Notes under the pieces: model-generated | Database searches by the model: none | Told to the model about the DNA's origin: nothing | What the model saw: the letters and a program-made list of their open reading frames with translations, nothing else | Made by a program: the position numbers and the translations under genes | Origin: Amycolatopsis jejuensis | Lineage (GTDB): Bacteria; Actinomycetota; Actinomycetes; Mycobacteriales; Pseudonocardiaceae | Direction of reading: 5' to 3' | NCBI RefSeq assembly: GCF_000717335.1 | Contig: NZ_JNYZ01000022.1 | Span: forward strand, 1-64,000 | Length of the DNA: 64,000 bases | Shown: positions 8,260 through 15,912 of the stretch, one piece after another | Numbering within the stretch: the stretch's first letter is position 1 | How the letters are laid out: every line of letters starts with the position of its first letter

Positions 8260-9197
8260 CGGATCGCCCCCGTCGGTACCTTGAAACCCTTTTCCGGATA
8301 CTGCATGACGGCTTTCGGCGTGACGACCGCGGTCGGCACACTGTTGCCGGTGAGCCGCGCGAACATGTTGCGCGGCCCGATGATGTACGCCCGTTCCGCA
8401 CGGCTGGCGCGGATGCCTTCGACCACAGTGGACCAACGGACCGGACTCGTCCAGCCGTCCAGCAGGTCTTTCCGCACGGCGGCGGGGTCGGTGAGCAGCT
8501 CACCGGTGACGTCGGAAAGCATCGGCAATTCCGAGCGCCGCCACGAGAATTGGCTGTACACCTCGGTTTCCAGCCGCTGCCGCAGTTCCGCCACCATCGT
8601 GCAATGCTCGGCCCGGTTCATGAGATAGAACGCGAACCCGCCCGCCTCCGTGACGAGTTCACGGAACCTTTCCAGGCCGGTCATCGTGCCGGACACGCCG
8701 TGCACGGAGTTGTCCAAATAGATCGATCCCTCGACCCGGTGGCCCTCAGCCAAGCACTGCGCGATCAACCCGTCGACAGCCGCGGAATCCAAGCGATAGA
8801 AGAAGAAACAGCCGACCGGTTCGGCGAGCCCGCCGAAGTAGTCGAGCTCGACGCGCGTGCTTTCCCGTACCAGCAGCAAGGCTTCCGCGTAGTCCAGCAC
8901 CCCGGCGTACACCGCGCCGACGATCGCGCCGAAGCTCTGTCCACCGTAGACAACCGGGTCGAGGTCGAGGTGTTCACCCGCCCAGTCCGCGAGCGCGAGA
9001 CTCAGCGCCATGAACCCGGCTTCGAAGACTTCCCAGTCGTAGACCTCGGCCTTTTCGTAGGCGTCGATCAGCGAATAGCCGAGTACCTCGTCGGCGACCG
9101 CCAGCCGGCGTTTCGCGAACTCGTTCTCGGTCAGGAAGTCGGCAATCGCGGGAAACGTGGTCGGTACCAGTCCCGGGAAATAGATCGCGTCGGCCAC
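8256..9197 (-). CDS. Malonyl-CoA:ACP transacylase-like acyltransferase (FabD fold)
   Basis: A 313-residue FabD/acyltransferase-fold protein. The nucleophile elbow is GGQSFGA with Ser88, where the family consensus is GHSxGE, so both the His before Ser and the Glu after it are changed. The second catalytic His is present as His198 in AEHCTM. The N-terminal FPGL resembles the FPGQG segment. A GGAGGAGGGG stretch at 9202-9211 fits a GTG start at 9197. It probably loads an acyl group on a carrier protein, but the altered elbow suggests a non-malonyl substrate (inference). Confidence 0.8.
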   Translation of the reverse strand: MADAIYFPGLVPTTFPAIADFLTENEFAKRRLAVADEVLGYSLIDAYEKAEVYDWEVFEAGFMALSLALADWAGEHLDLDPVVYGGQSFGAIVGAVYAGVLDYAEALLLVRESTRVELDYFGGLAEPVGCFFFYRLDSAAVDGLIAQCLAEGHRVEGSIYLDNSVHGVSGTMTGLERFRELVTEAGGFAFYLMNRAEHCTMVAELRQRLETEVYSQFSWRRSELPMLSDVTGELLTDPAAVRKDLLDGWTSPVRWSTVVEGIRASRAERAYIIGPRNMFARLTGNSVPTAVVTPKAVMQYPEKGFKVPTGAIR

Positions 9198-9233
9198 GTA
9201 CCCCTCCTCCACGGCTGCCGTGGCCGGGCACGG

Positions 9234-10094
9234 TCACAGCCGGTCGAGTTGCTCCTGCTTTCTGCGCTCGAACTCCTCATCCGAAAGGAGTCCGGCCTCG
9301 CGCAGCTCGGTGAGCGCGCGAATGGCGGCGACGATTTCGTCGGGCAGTCCAGGGCCGGCCTGTGCCGGCGGCAGGGCACCGAGTGCCGTGTGCTCCCCCG
9401 AGCAACGCTGGATTTCCGCCAGAAGCGTTGCCGCAAAGGGTAGCGAATCCGCGATGCTGCCGTAACCCATTCCGAAAAGAATCACCCGCGGATCTTCTTC
9501 GACGTCTCCCGCACGTTCTCCGGTAAGCACCGCGAGATGGCCCGACATCAGGCTGGGCTTGACCCATTCCGCGCCGGTGAGCTCACCGAGCGGGTACACA
9601 CTTTCCCCCTGCGCCCGTTTGCTTCCGGCCGCTTCGTCGTTCCACCGGAACCGCAGCACTCCCGGCTCCAGATGCGCGTCGCCGTCGTAACACTTCAACC
9701 GCAACGGCGGAGTTTCCGCGTCCAGCAAGAACTTCTCGCACGGCTCCGCCGGGTTCTGCCCGGCCCGCAGCCGCAGGCCGTCGGCGTGGTACCCGGCGAG
9801 ATCCTCCTGGCCACGCGCCAGCTCCAGGTCGTACAACGCATGGTCTTCCGGCAGCTGCCCGGCCGCGGCCGCCAGGTACGGATCGGCGCCCGGACGCAGC
9901 AGCAGCTGCAGCACCGGGACACCCCCGGTGTGCCCAGCCTGCGCACCGGCAATCGCCTCGTCGGGAATCACCCGTCTGCCGATCCGGCGCAGCAATTTCG
10001 GATTGCCCCAGTTACGTGAATATTCAATGACCACCCGGCCCTCTTCGAGGGTCCAGGTGGCATTGTCCCCGGCGAGCTCGAAACCCAGCGTCAT
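9234..10094 (-). CDS. DUF4429 protein with C-terminal SHOCT domain
   Basis: A 286-residue soluble protein. The start FELAGDNATWTLEEGRVVI and the later paired beta-rich segments match the DUF4429 pattern, and the last 32 residues (IRALTELREAGLLSDEEFERRK) are a SHOCT domain, a short oligomerisation helix pair. Function is unknown. It lies between the DUF5708 gene (9-nt gap) and the FabD-like gene (36-nt gap), so it is probably co-transcribed with the biosynthetic genes. A bystander, scaffold or self-protection role are all possible. Confidence 0.75.
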   Translation of the reverse strand: MTLGFELAGDNATWTLEEGRVVIEYSRNWGNPKLLRRIGRRVIPDEAIAGAQAGHTGGVPVLQLLLRPGADPYLAAAAGQLPEDHALYDLELARGQEDLAGYHADGLRLRAGQNPAEPCEKFLLDAETPPLRLKCYDGDAHLEPGVLRFRWNDEAAGSKRAQGESVYPLGELTGAEWVKPSLMSGHLAVLTGERAGDVEEDPRVILFGMGYGSIADSLPFAATLLAEIQRCSGEHTALGALPPAQAGPGLPDEIVAAIRALTELREAGLLSDEEFERRKQEQLDRL

Positions 10095-10103
10095 CGGGGC
10101 CGG

Positions 10104-10310
10104 CTACCGGTCCAGCTTCTTGTTCTTCGACGGGAAGATCATCACCGCGCCGGTGACGACCAGTTCGATCGCGCCGAGGATGGCCAGCACGACCCCCACC
10201 TTGTCCAGCGAGAACACCGGAATTTCGACGCCTTTGCCGGTCTGCCACAGAATCAGGCCGCCGACCAGCATCACCACGCCGATGATGAGTGACTTGACGT
10301 TCGCGGACAA
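10104..10310 (-). CDS. Small two-helix membrane protein (DUF5708-like)
   Basis: A 68-residue protein with two hydrophobic segments (residues 6-23 and 38-60) joined by a short loop with GVEIPVFSLDKVGVVL, then a basic tail KNKKLDR. This matches small actinomycete DUF5708 proteins. The start is TTG at 10310, backed by a strong GGGAGGGG six nt upstream. It follows the MFS gene in the leftward operon. Such proteins beside exporters may act in immunity or transport, but nothing here proves it. Confidence 0.7.
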   Translation of the reverse strand: MSANVKSLIIGVVMLVGGLILWQTGKGVEIPVFSLDKVGVVLAILGAIELVVTGAVMIFPSKNKKLDR

Positions 10311-10375
10311 GAAACCCCTCCCTCAGAAATACGCGGCCCGAACGCCGTACCCCCGACCCCCGGTTCCGCTCGTTG

Positions 10376-11632
10376 TCACCGCCCGTCAGCTTCCCCGCCC
10401 GATCGCATCCCGTGCAACGGCCGGACGAAGAACAGTGCAAGAGCTATTCCAAGATAGCAGAATCCGAGAACCACGAAAGTGTGACGGGCCCCCGTGGTCG
10501 CCAGCAACCTGGTCAGCAACGACACCGCAACCGGGCTCGGCGCGGCGACGACCGTGGTGGCAATACTGGTGACCCGGCCGAACATCCGCTGCGGCACGCG
10601 TTCCTGCAGCACCAGCATGTACAGCAGGTCGACCGGGCTGATCACCACGCCGGCGACGAACATCAGCACGAGCGCGACGGCCACGCCGATGTCGAAGGCC
10701 AGCAACAGAATCAGCACCGCGAGCCCGAGATACGCGGTGAGATACGCGGCACGGCGCGGAATCCGGTGGCCGAAGATGCCGTAACAGATGGTGCCGACCA
10801 GCGATCCGGCGCCGAACGAGCTCACCAGGCCGCCGTACCAGGCAGGCGAACCGATCTGCTCGCTCGCGTACGCGGTGAGGCCGATCGTGGCCAGTCCCGT
10901 GTCCAGCGCGGCGAACACCGTGGTGGCCGCGATCAGCGCCCGCAGCACCCGATCGCCCCAGAAGAACCGCAGCGCGACCCGGAACTGCCGGTAGTACGAC
11001 CGGCCGTGCTCCTGCAGGTCGTGCACCGGATTGTGCGGCGTGGCCAGGAAGAACAGTACGATCAGGGCGGCGATCCCGCCCGCGACGGCGTCGATGAGCA
11101 GCGTGACCGGACTGCCGAGCAGGCCGACCACCGCACCCGCGACCACCGGTCCGAACAGGTTCGCCATCGAGTTCAGGCCACGCAACGTGGCATTCGCGCG
11201 TTCGAGTGTTTTCCCCGATCCGGCAGCCAATGCCGGGAGCAGGCCGAACGTGGCGACGCGGCCGGGTTCGTCGGCCGCGGACCGGATGAAGGCGAGGACC
11301 AGCAGCAGCCACCACGACAGGGCATCCGCCTGGTCCAGCACGAAAGTGAGCCCGGTGACGACCGAGCCGACCGCCATCGAAACCAGCCACGAACGGCGTA
11401 GTCCCCATCGGTCGAGCAGTGGGCCCATGAAGAGCCCGGTGAAAATCGAAGCGACCACCGACACCGTGACCACGGTGCCGGTGAACGCGATGTCCCCGGT
11501 GGCCGCGAGCGCGAACAGCGGGTACGCGACCGCGCCGACGCTGCTGCCGATCAGGTTGACCGCAAAAGCGATCTGCAGCACGCCGTACGCCCTCGCCCCG
11601 GCGCGCCCGGGCTGCGTGCGCGTGTCGAGCAT
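10376..11632 (-). CDS. MFS transporter, candidate lanthipeptide exporter
   Basis: A 418-residue, about 12-helix major facilitator resembling antibiotic efflux proteins of the MFS_3/enterobactin-exporter type: conserved loop after helix 2 reads GPLLDRWGLRR. ATG at 11632 follows ACGGGGA. It is the first gene after the precursor peptides and is separated from them by a strong hairpin. Class III clusters often carry an ABC exporter instead, so an MFS exporter for the mature product is inference from position. Confidence 0.85.
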   Translation of the reverse strand: MLDTRTQPGRAGARAYGVLQIAFAVNLIGSSVGAVAYPLFALAATGDIAFTGTVVTVSVVASIFTGLFMGPLLDRWGLRRSWLVSMAVGSVVTGLTFVLDQADALSWWLLLVLAFIRSAADEPGRVATFGLLPALAAGSGKTLERANATLRGLNSMANLFGPVVAGAVVGLLGSPVTLLIDAVAGGIAALIVLFFLATPHNPVHDLQEHGRSYYRQFRVALRFFWGDRVLRALIAATTVFAALDTGLATIGLTAYASEQIGSPAWYGGLVSSFGAGSLVGTICYGIFGHRIPRRAAYLTAYLGLAVLILLLAFDIGVAVALVLMFVAGVVISPVDLLYMLVLQERVPQRMFGRVTSIATTVVAAPSPVAVSLLTRLLATTGARHTFVVLGFCYLGIALALFFVRPLHGMRSGGEADGR

Positions 11633-11680
11633 GGCAGTCCCCGTTTGTGCAGTGGGTTTTCGGAGAGCTTTCGCGAAGCG

Positions 11681-11727
11681 GCGGCGGGCCGTGGTCCGCC
11701 CGTAGCAGACGAACCACGACCCGCCGC
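11681..11727 (-). terminator. Hairpin between precursor genes and exporter
   Basis: Two 15-nt arms at 11681-11695 and 11713-11727 (ACCACGACCCGCCGC on the plus strand) form a GC-rich stem with one G-U wobble in the minus-strand RNA and a 17-nt loop. No U-tract follows. It sits 80 nt past the second precursor and 49 nt before the exporter start, the right place for an attenuator or 3'-end stabiliser that keeps precursor mRNA in excess. Confidence 0.6.
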
Positions 11728-11807
11728 CTTCTCGCTTGCTCCGGCCGTGCCGTAAGCGCCCGCGCGAGGGGGAGGTATCAAGCGGCTCACGGCCTATGAC
11801 CGGGAAT

Positions 11808-11891
11808 TCAGCACTGGTTCGAAACGGTGCTGCCCGGAAGCGTGGCCTCGGCGGCGCTGGTCTCCAGGGCCTGCAGGTCCAAGATGGTCAT
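11808..11891 (-). CDS. Class III lanthipeptide precursor, copy B
   Basis: A 27-residue peptide, too short for usual gene finders. The leader holds I-L-D-L-Q-A-L-E at residues 3-10, the hydrophobic class III LanKC recognition motif. The C-terminus is GSTVSNQC, so Ser21, Ser24 and terminal Cys27 form S-x2-S-x2-C, the labionin/avionin pattern. GGGGGAGG lies 9 nt upstream of ATG 11891 (an ATG at 11897 would add two residues). It differs from copy A at five positions. It lies 52 nt after copy A, downstream of lanKC. The core probably starts near Gly20 (inference). Confidence 0.88.
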   Translation of the reverse strand: MTILDLQALETSAAEATLPGSTVSNQC

Positions 11892-11943
11892 CCTCATTCA
11901 CCTCCCCCGATGCGGTACCGGAATTTCATCGTGGAAAAGAACT

Positions 11944-12027
11944 TCAGCAGGCGTTCGAAACGGTGCTGCCCGGGAGGGTGGTCTCCGCGGCGCTGGTCTC
12001 GAGGCCCTGCAGGTCGAAGATGTTCAT
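11944..12027 (-). CDS. Class III lanthipeptide precursor, copy A
   Basis: A 27-residue peptide beginning 13 nt after the lanKC stop. The leader has I-F-D-L-Q-G-L-E at residues 3-10 and then TSAAETTLP; the C-terminal octet is GSTVSNAC, with Ser21/Ser24/Cys27 placed as S-x2-S-x2-C. AAGGGG lies about 8 nt before ATG 12027. LanKC enzymes phosphorylate and dehydrate both Ser and close the carbacyclic labionin with the Cys. An octapeptide core with C-terminal Cys resembles lipolanthines such as goadvionin and microvionin (family knowledge); acylation and decarboxylation here are inference. Confidence 0.9.
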   Translation of the reverse strand: MNIFDLQGLETSAAETTLPGSTVSNAC

Positions 12028-12040
12028 GATGATTCCCCTT

Positions 12041-14674
12041 TCACATTTTCACTGGATTGCCGTCCGGTTCCCCGGCCGCGAAGCAGGCACCGGCCGCCGC
12101 AGCTCGGCCACCGGCCGGCACGCCCGACACCGGGGACAGGAACGGAAGGAACGGGATTCGCGGATCGTGTACCGAGGCCAGTGCCGCCAGTACACCCGCG
12201 TTCCCCGTGGCGAAATCCATGGACAAGCGGCTACATCCGTCACCGGGAAAAGAGACATGTCCATGAAAAGCAAGGGAATGCCAGCCGAGATTCCCCAGAT
12301 GGGTTTTCACTTGCTCTGCCTCAATGATACCCGACGCTCCCCGCGAAAGTCGAGCCAATACGGCAAGCAATCCGGCCCGGCCGTGAAAAAGATTGGCGTC
12401 GGCCACGAATACGCTTTGCCCGGCCCGGCTCAACGGGGCAAGGGACTCGAGAATCCGTTCGTCGGCAACGTGCCCGGCGAGCTCGTCGGCGACCAGCGCG
12501 ATGCCGACGCTGCCCACCTCGAGGTATGGCAACGTACGGAATCCCCCGTCCACCTGAAGGGTTTCTCCGGCGGGCACGCAGAGGTCGAGATCCCGGTGCA
12601 CAGCACGGACAGCGCCGTCGAGCCAGTATTTGTCGCCGGTGGATTCATACAGTCGCAACAGGAACAACGCCGGACCCGACCAGCCGCGCAGCAACCCGGC
12701 ATGCGTACCCGCGTCACGCGCTCGCCCGAGCGCGCCCGGCGGCTTGTCGATGCCATGCGGTTCGCCGTCACCGATCGCTGCCTCAACGCGTTCCGCCAGC
12801 CGCAACGCCGTAGTCAGGTCGTCGTATTCCGCGCGTTTTTCCGCCAGGTGCAAGAGATTCAGCCCGACCCCGGCAAGCCCGCTGAACAACGTGACATCCG
12901 TGAGCTCGTCCACCATCCCGGCCGCGCGTTCGACCAGTTCGCCCGCCGCCGCCCGGTGCCCGAGCAGGTCCAGGACGTGCGCGACGCCGTGTGCGCCATC
13001 GCAGAACCCCGGTCGCGCCACCGGTTTCGCCGCGCGATCCAGCAGCCAGCGTTCGTGCGCGGGCTCGACCTCGAATCCGGCGACGGTCAACGCCCACAAC
13101 ACCCCCGCCGCGCCATAGGCGAACGTGTCGCCGCCGCTCCGGAAAACCTCGATGTCGCCGGGGAAAAGCCGGTCGCTGCGCTCCGGGGTCGCACTACGGC
13201 GGATCGCGTCGGCCATCGAGCCGAGCGCGTCCGGCCAGTTCAGCGCCGCACCCGCGGTGACCGGCGACGGTCGCGCCGGTCCGGTCCCGGCTGTCTCGGC
13301 CTCGATCGACGCGGCGAACCCCCCGGGCAGCTCGAAAAGCCGTTCGGCGGTTTCCGCGAGCTCACCGAGCTTGCCGGGCGCGAGCGCGGCCAGCGACGTG
13401 AGCGGAAGGAACATCCAGAGCCGCAGCACGGCCAGCGCATGCCGGTCAATAGCCCGGCCCAGTTTGGCCCCGGCGGTGAACCCGGCGTACCCCATTTTCT
13501 GTTGCCGTGACTCGGTTTCGTCGAAAGCGGCTTCGAAATCGACGAGGCCGACCGTGCCGTCCTCGTCGACCAGAATGTTGGCCGGATGCAGGTCGGCGAA
13601 CACGATCCCGCGTTCGTGCACCTGCTCCACCAGCGCGCCGATCCGCTCCAGCACCGCCAGCGCGCGCTCGACGTACCTCCGCCGGTCCGCCGCCGTCGCC
13701 GACGTGCCGACCAGGGGAAAGTTCAACGCCAGCCACTGCTGCAACGTGACCCCGGGTACCCGGTCCATCGCGAGGAACCGGTGACCGGCGACGCTGAAGA
13801 CGTCGTGCACCCGCGGCACGCCGGGCACCCCGTCGAGCCGCCGCAGTGCCTTGATCTCCTGCTCCATCCGGCCGACGGCGTCGGTTCCGCCGCCACTCAA
13901 CCCGGCGTACGGACGGGCTTCCTTGAGCACCACTTCGCGCCCGTCGGACCCCCGGGTCGCGACGTAAACCCCGCCGCCGTTGGAAAAGTGCAGTGCCTCG
14001 GTGACCCGGTAGTCGAACCCGTCGCCCGCCTGCCCGCGGGCCGCGAAGCTCTCGGCGAGGAACACGGGCAGCTGCACCCAGTCCGGCATCGTGAACACCG
14101 GACGGCGTTCGTCGGGCACCAGCCGGCCGTCCGGACTGCGGGTGGCCAGCACCCGTTCACCGTCCGGCTTCGTGCAGTACATCGGCGTGAAACCGCCGTA
14201 GCGTACGTAAAGCGGCCCCTCGCGGTAGCGGAGGTCGCTCAGGATGTACGGACCCTCGGCGCCGGCGAGCGCCGCGTCGAGGTCCGTCAGGCAGGTCTGC
14301 AAGTCGCTCTCGTCGCGCGGGTACAGCGCGAGCACCTTGCCACTCGACGCCCGTGGCGCGTATTTGAGACTGAACGCGCGCACGAGGCTCGGATTGACGA
14401 GGAACTTGAACGCGATCGAGTGCGCGAAACAGTATTCCGCCACCGTGTCCACAATGGCCCGCGACGATTCCGGAGTGGCCGAAACGTGAATTTTCCAGCC
14501 CTGTTCCGGTAATGCGGCACCGGGCGGCGTGAGCATGACCCAGCCGTCGGTACCGCCGCGAATCCAGCCTGCCGGGACGTCCGGCGCGAATTCCTCGCGC
14601 CCTTCCCGCCAATGCACCGGATCCTCGAAGAACACCGGATCCGCCAGGGTGTACAGCTCCGCCAGCGGCTTCAC
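12041..14674 (-). CDS. lanKC: Class III lanthionine synthetase LanKC
   Basis: An 877-residue trifunctional enzyme that dehydrates Ser/Thr and cyclises the two precursors just downstream. Order: N-terminal phospho-Ser/Thr lyase domain (about 1-190, with YAPRASSGK), Ser/Thr kinase domain (about 215-480, catalytic Asp in FADLHPANIL near 360 and DFE near 376), and a LanC-like cyclase domain (about 520-870) lacking the full Cys-Cys-His zinc set, as expected for class III. GTG 14674 is preferred because AAAGGGGG lies just upstream; a 20-residue longer ATG form overlaps the GNAT gene. Confidence 0.95.
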   Translation of the reverse strand: MKPLAELYTLADPVFFEDPVHWREGREEFAPDVPAGWIRGGTDGWVMLTPPGAALPEQGWKIHVSATPESSRAIVDTVAEYCFAHSIAFKFLVNPSLVRAFSLKYAPRASSGKVLALYPRDESDLQTCLTDLDAALAGAEGPYILSDLRYREGPLYVRYGGFTPMYCTKPDGERVLATRSPDGRLVPDERRPVFTMPDWVQLPVFLAESFAARGQAGDGFDYRVTEALHFSNGGGVYVATRGSDGREVVLKEARPYAGLSGGGTDAVGRMEQEIKALRRLDGVPGVPRVHDVFSVAGHRFLAMDRVPGVTLQQWLALNFPLVGTSATAADRRRYVERALAVLERIGALVEQVHERGIVFADLHPANILVDEDGTVGLVDFEAAFDETESRQQKMGYAGFTAGAKLGRAIDRHALAVLRLWMFLPLTSLAALAPGKLGELAETAERLFELPGGFAASIEAETAGTGPARPSPVTAGAALNWPDALGSMADAIRRSATPERSDRLFPGDIEVFRSGGDTFAYGAAGVLWALTVAGFEVEPAHERWLLDRAAKPVARPGFCDGAHGVAHVLDLLGHRAAAGELVERAAGMVDELTDVTLFSGLAGVGLNLLHLAEKRAEYDDLTTALRLAERVEAAIGDGEPHGIDKPPGALGRARDAGTHAGLLRGWSGPALFLLRLYESTGDKYWLDGAVRAVHRDLDLCVPAGETLQVDGGFRTLPYLEVGSVGIALVADELAGHVADERILESLAPLSRAGQSVFVADANLFHGRAGLLAVLARLSRGASGIIEAEQVKTHLGNLGWHSLAFHGHVSFPGDGCSRLSMDFATGNAGVLAALASVHDPRIPFLPFLSPVSGVPAGGRAAAAGACFAAGEPDGNPVKM

Positions 14675-14693
14675 GGCCGCCCCCTTTCCGGCC

Positions 14694-15371
14694 TCAGTAG
14701 GGCCGCTCCCGTGCGGCCCGGTCGGCGAAATCACGCAGCGACGTGGGCGGATCGCTCGCCAGGTACTTGGCGAACGCCTCCTGCGCCTGCTGCTTGTCCT
14801 CCGCCGGAATGACGTCCTCGACCGGGCTGCTCTTGGCGAATGCCTTGGCGCCGACCACGAATTCGTCGCGCAGGATCGACCACACCGTGCGGTCGTGATA
14901 CTGCCCGTCCAGGAAGTAGTAGTCCCGGAGCACGCCTTCGAGCACGAAGCCGCCCTTGGTGAGCATGCTCATCGTGTGTTTGTTGTACGACGCCGTGGTG
15001 AACTCGACGCGATGCGCGTTGAGCTGGTGGAACAGGTGGTCCACCAGCATTCCGAGCGCGTCCGCGCCGATTCCCCGCTGCCATTGCCCGGGATCGCCGA
15101 TGGCGCCCCCGATGGCATACGAACCGGCGCTGCCTGCCTTGCGATGGTTCACCATGCCCACCGGTTCGCCGCTTTCCGCGACGACCACCAGATACCGCAC
15201 CGCACCGCTGTCGTGCGCCGCTTTGAGCTCGGCCGCGGTGATGGTTTCGTTCATGTCCCCGGTGAGCGCGCTCGCCAGTGACAATGGTCTGAGCCATTCC
15301 TCCATGACGTGGTAGTCGCCATCGGAAGGAGGGCGCAACGAACACGACTTTCTCGACACAGCTTTCGACAC
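14694..15371 (-). CDS. GNAT family N-acyltransferase, candidate fatty-acyl ligation enzyme
   Basis: A 225-residue GNAT-fold protein; the acyl-CoA/ACP-binding segment is QWQRGIGADALGMLVDHLF at about residues 98-116, followed by the typical RVEFTTASYNKHTM and GFVLEGVLRDYYFLDG. It is first in the operon with lanKC (19-nt gap). In goadvionin biosynthesis a GNAT enzyme joins an ACP-bound acyl chain to the lanthipeptide amino terminus, so this gene is the best candidate for lipidation (established analogy, not proven here). Start GTG 15371; GTG 15359 or internal ATG near 15305 are alternatives. Simple self-resistance acetylation is the other reading. Confidence 0.85.
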   Translation of the reverse strand: MSKAVSRKSCSLRPPSDGDYHVMEEWLRPLSLASALTGDMNETITAAELKAAHDSGAVRYLVVVAESGEPVGMVNHRKAGSAGSYAIGGAIGDPGQWQRGIGADALGMLVDHLFHQLNAHRVEFTTASYNKHTMSMLTKGGFVLEGVLRDYYFLDGQYHDRTVWSILRDEFVVGAKAFAKSSPVEDVIPAEDKQQAQEAFAKYLASDPPTSLRDFADRAARERPY

Positions 15372-15912
15372 CCCCAGATGTCAGCCCGCACCGCTCCGCC
15401 GCCGCGCTGCCCCCAGCCGGCGGCGGAATAGCCGGACTACCCCCGCAAATCCCCAGTAACCCCAGTAACCCCAGAATGCTTTTTCGGAACTTCAGTACCT
15501 ACGTCGCTCACACAATCCCCAGGACAGGTACGCCTCTGCGTAGATCGCCAGGTAACCTCTGCCCCCCAGCCCACGGGAACCTGTTCGCCCCGGAATGTAG
15601 ACCAGGTCGGACAAAACTGTCAACCGGCAGGGACCGCAGAACGGGACATCGCTTCGTTATTGAATAAGTTTCACGAAGCTTTTACCGGTTGAACTTTCAT
15701 CCTCTCGAAAGTCCCGACTTAAGTCTTGCCAAAGTCGTTGAAGATCCCCCGGTGCTCGTGTACCTTCGGCGGCATCAGGCCACGTCGCGGCCACTCTCTG
15801 TTCTCTGGTGCGGATTCTGCGCACTTGTCATGCCTTCTCCCGTCCACCCCCGCTGCGGAATACGCGCAAGCGGGCACGGGAATTCGATGGCTTTCGTTGA
15901 CTGGAGGACTTT
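15372..15912. other. Divergent promoter region of the lanthipeptide cluster
   Basis: 541 nt with no convincing gene, separating the leftward lanKC operon and the rightward redox operon. It is more AT-rich than its flanks, especially 15655-15760. A tandem 9-nt repeat lies at 15451-15477. It must hold both promoters, but I could not fix -35/-10 pairs with confidence. Confidence 0.6.
15451..15477. repeat. Tandem 9-nt repeat CCCCAGTAA in divergent promoter region
   Basis: CCCCAGTAA occurs at 15451-15459 and 15460-15468, then a degenerate CCCCAGAAT at 15469-15477. Short direct repeats about 80-110 nt upstream of the GNAT start could be an activator site, as for SARP-type regulators, but the 9-nt period is not the classic 11. 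Confidence 0.5.

Noticed and set aside
6727..8628. 633-residue plus-strand frame opposite the ThDP enzyme
   Set aside because: Antisense shadow; the minus strand encodes intact ThDP and acyltransferase motifs.
15476..15667. 63-residue frame in the divergent promoter region, as a third precursor
   Set aside because: No class III leader motif, no S-x2-S-x(2-5)-C end, and no ribosome site.
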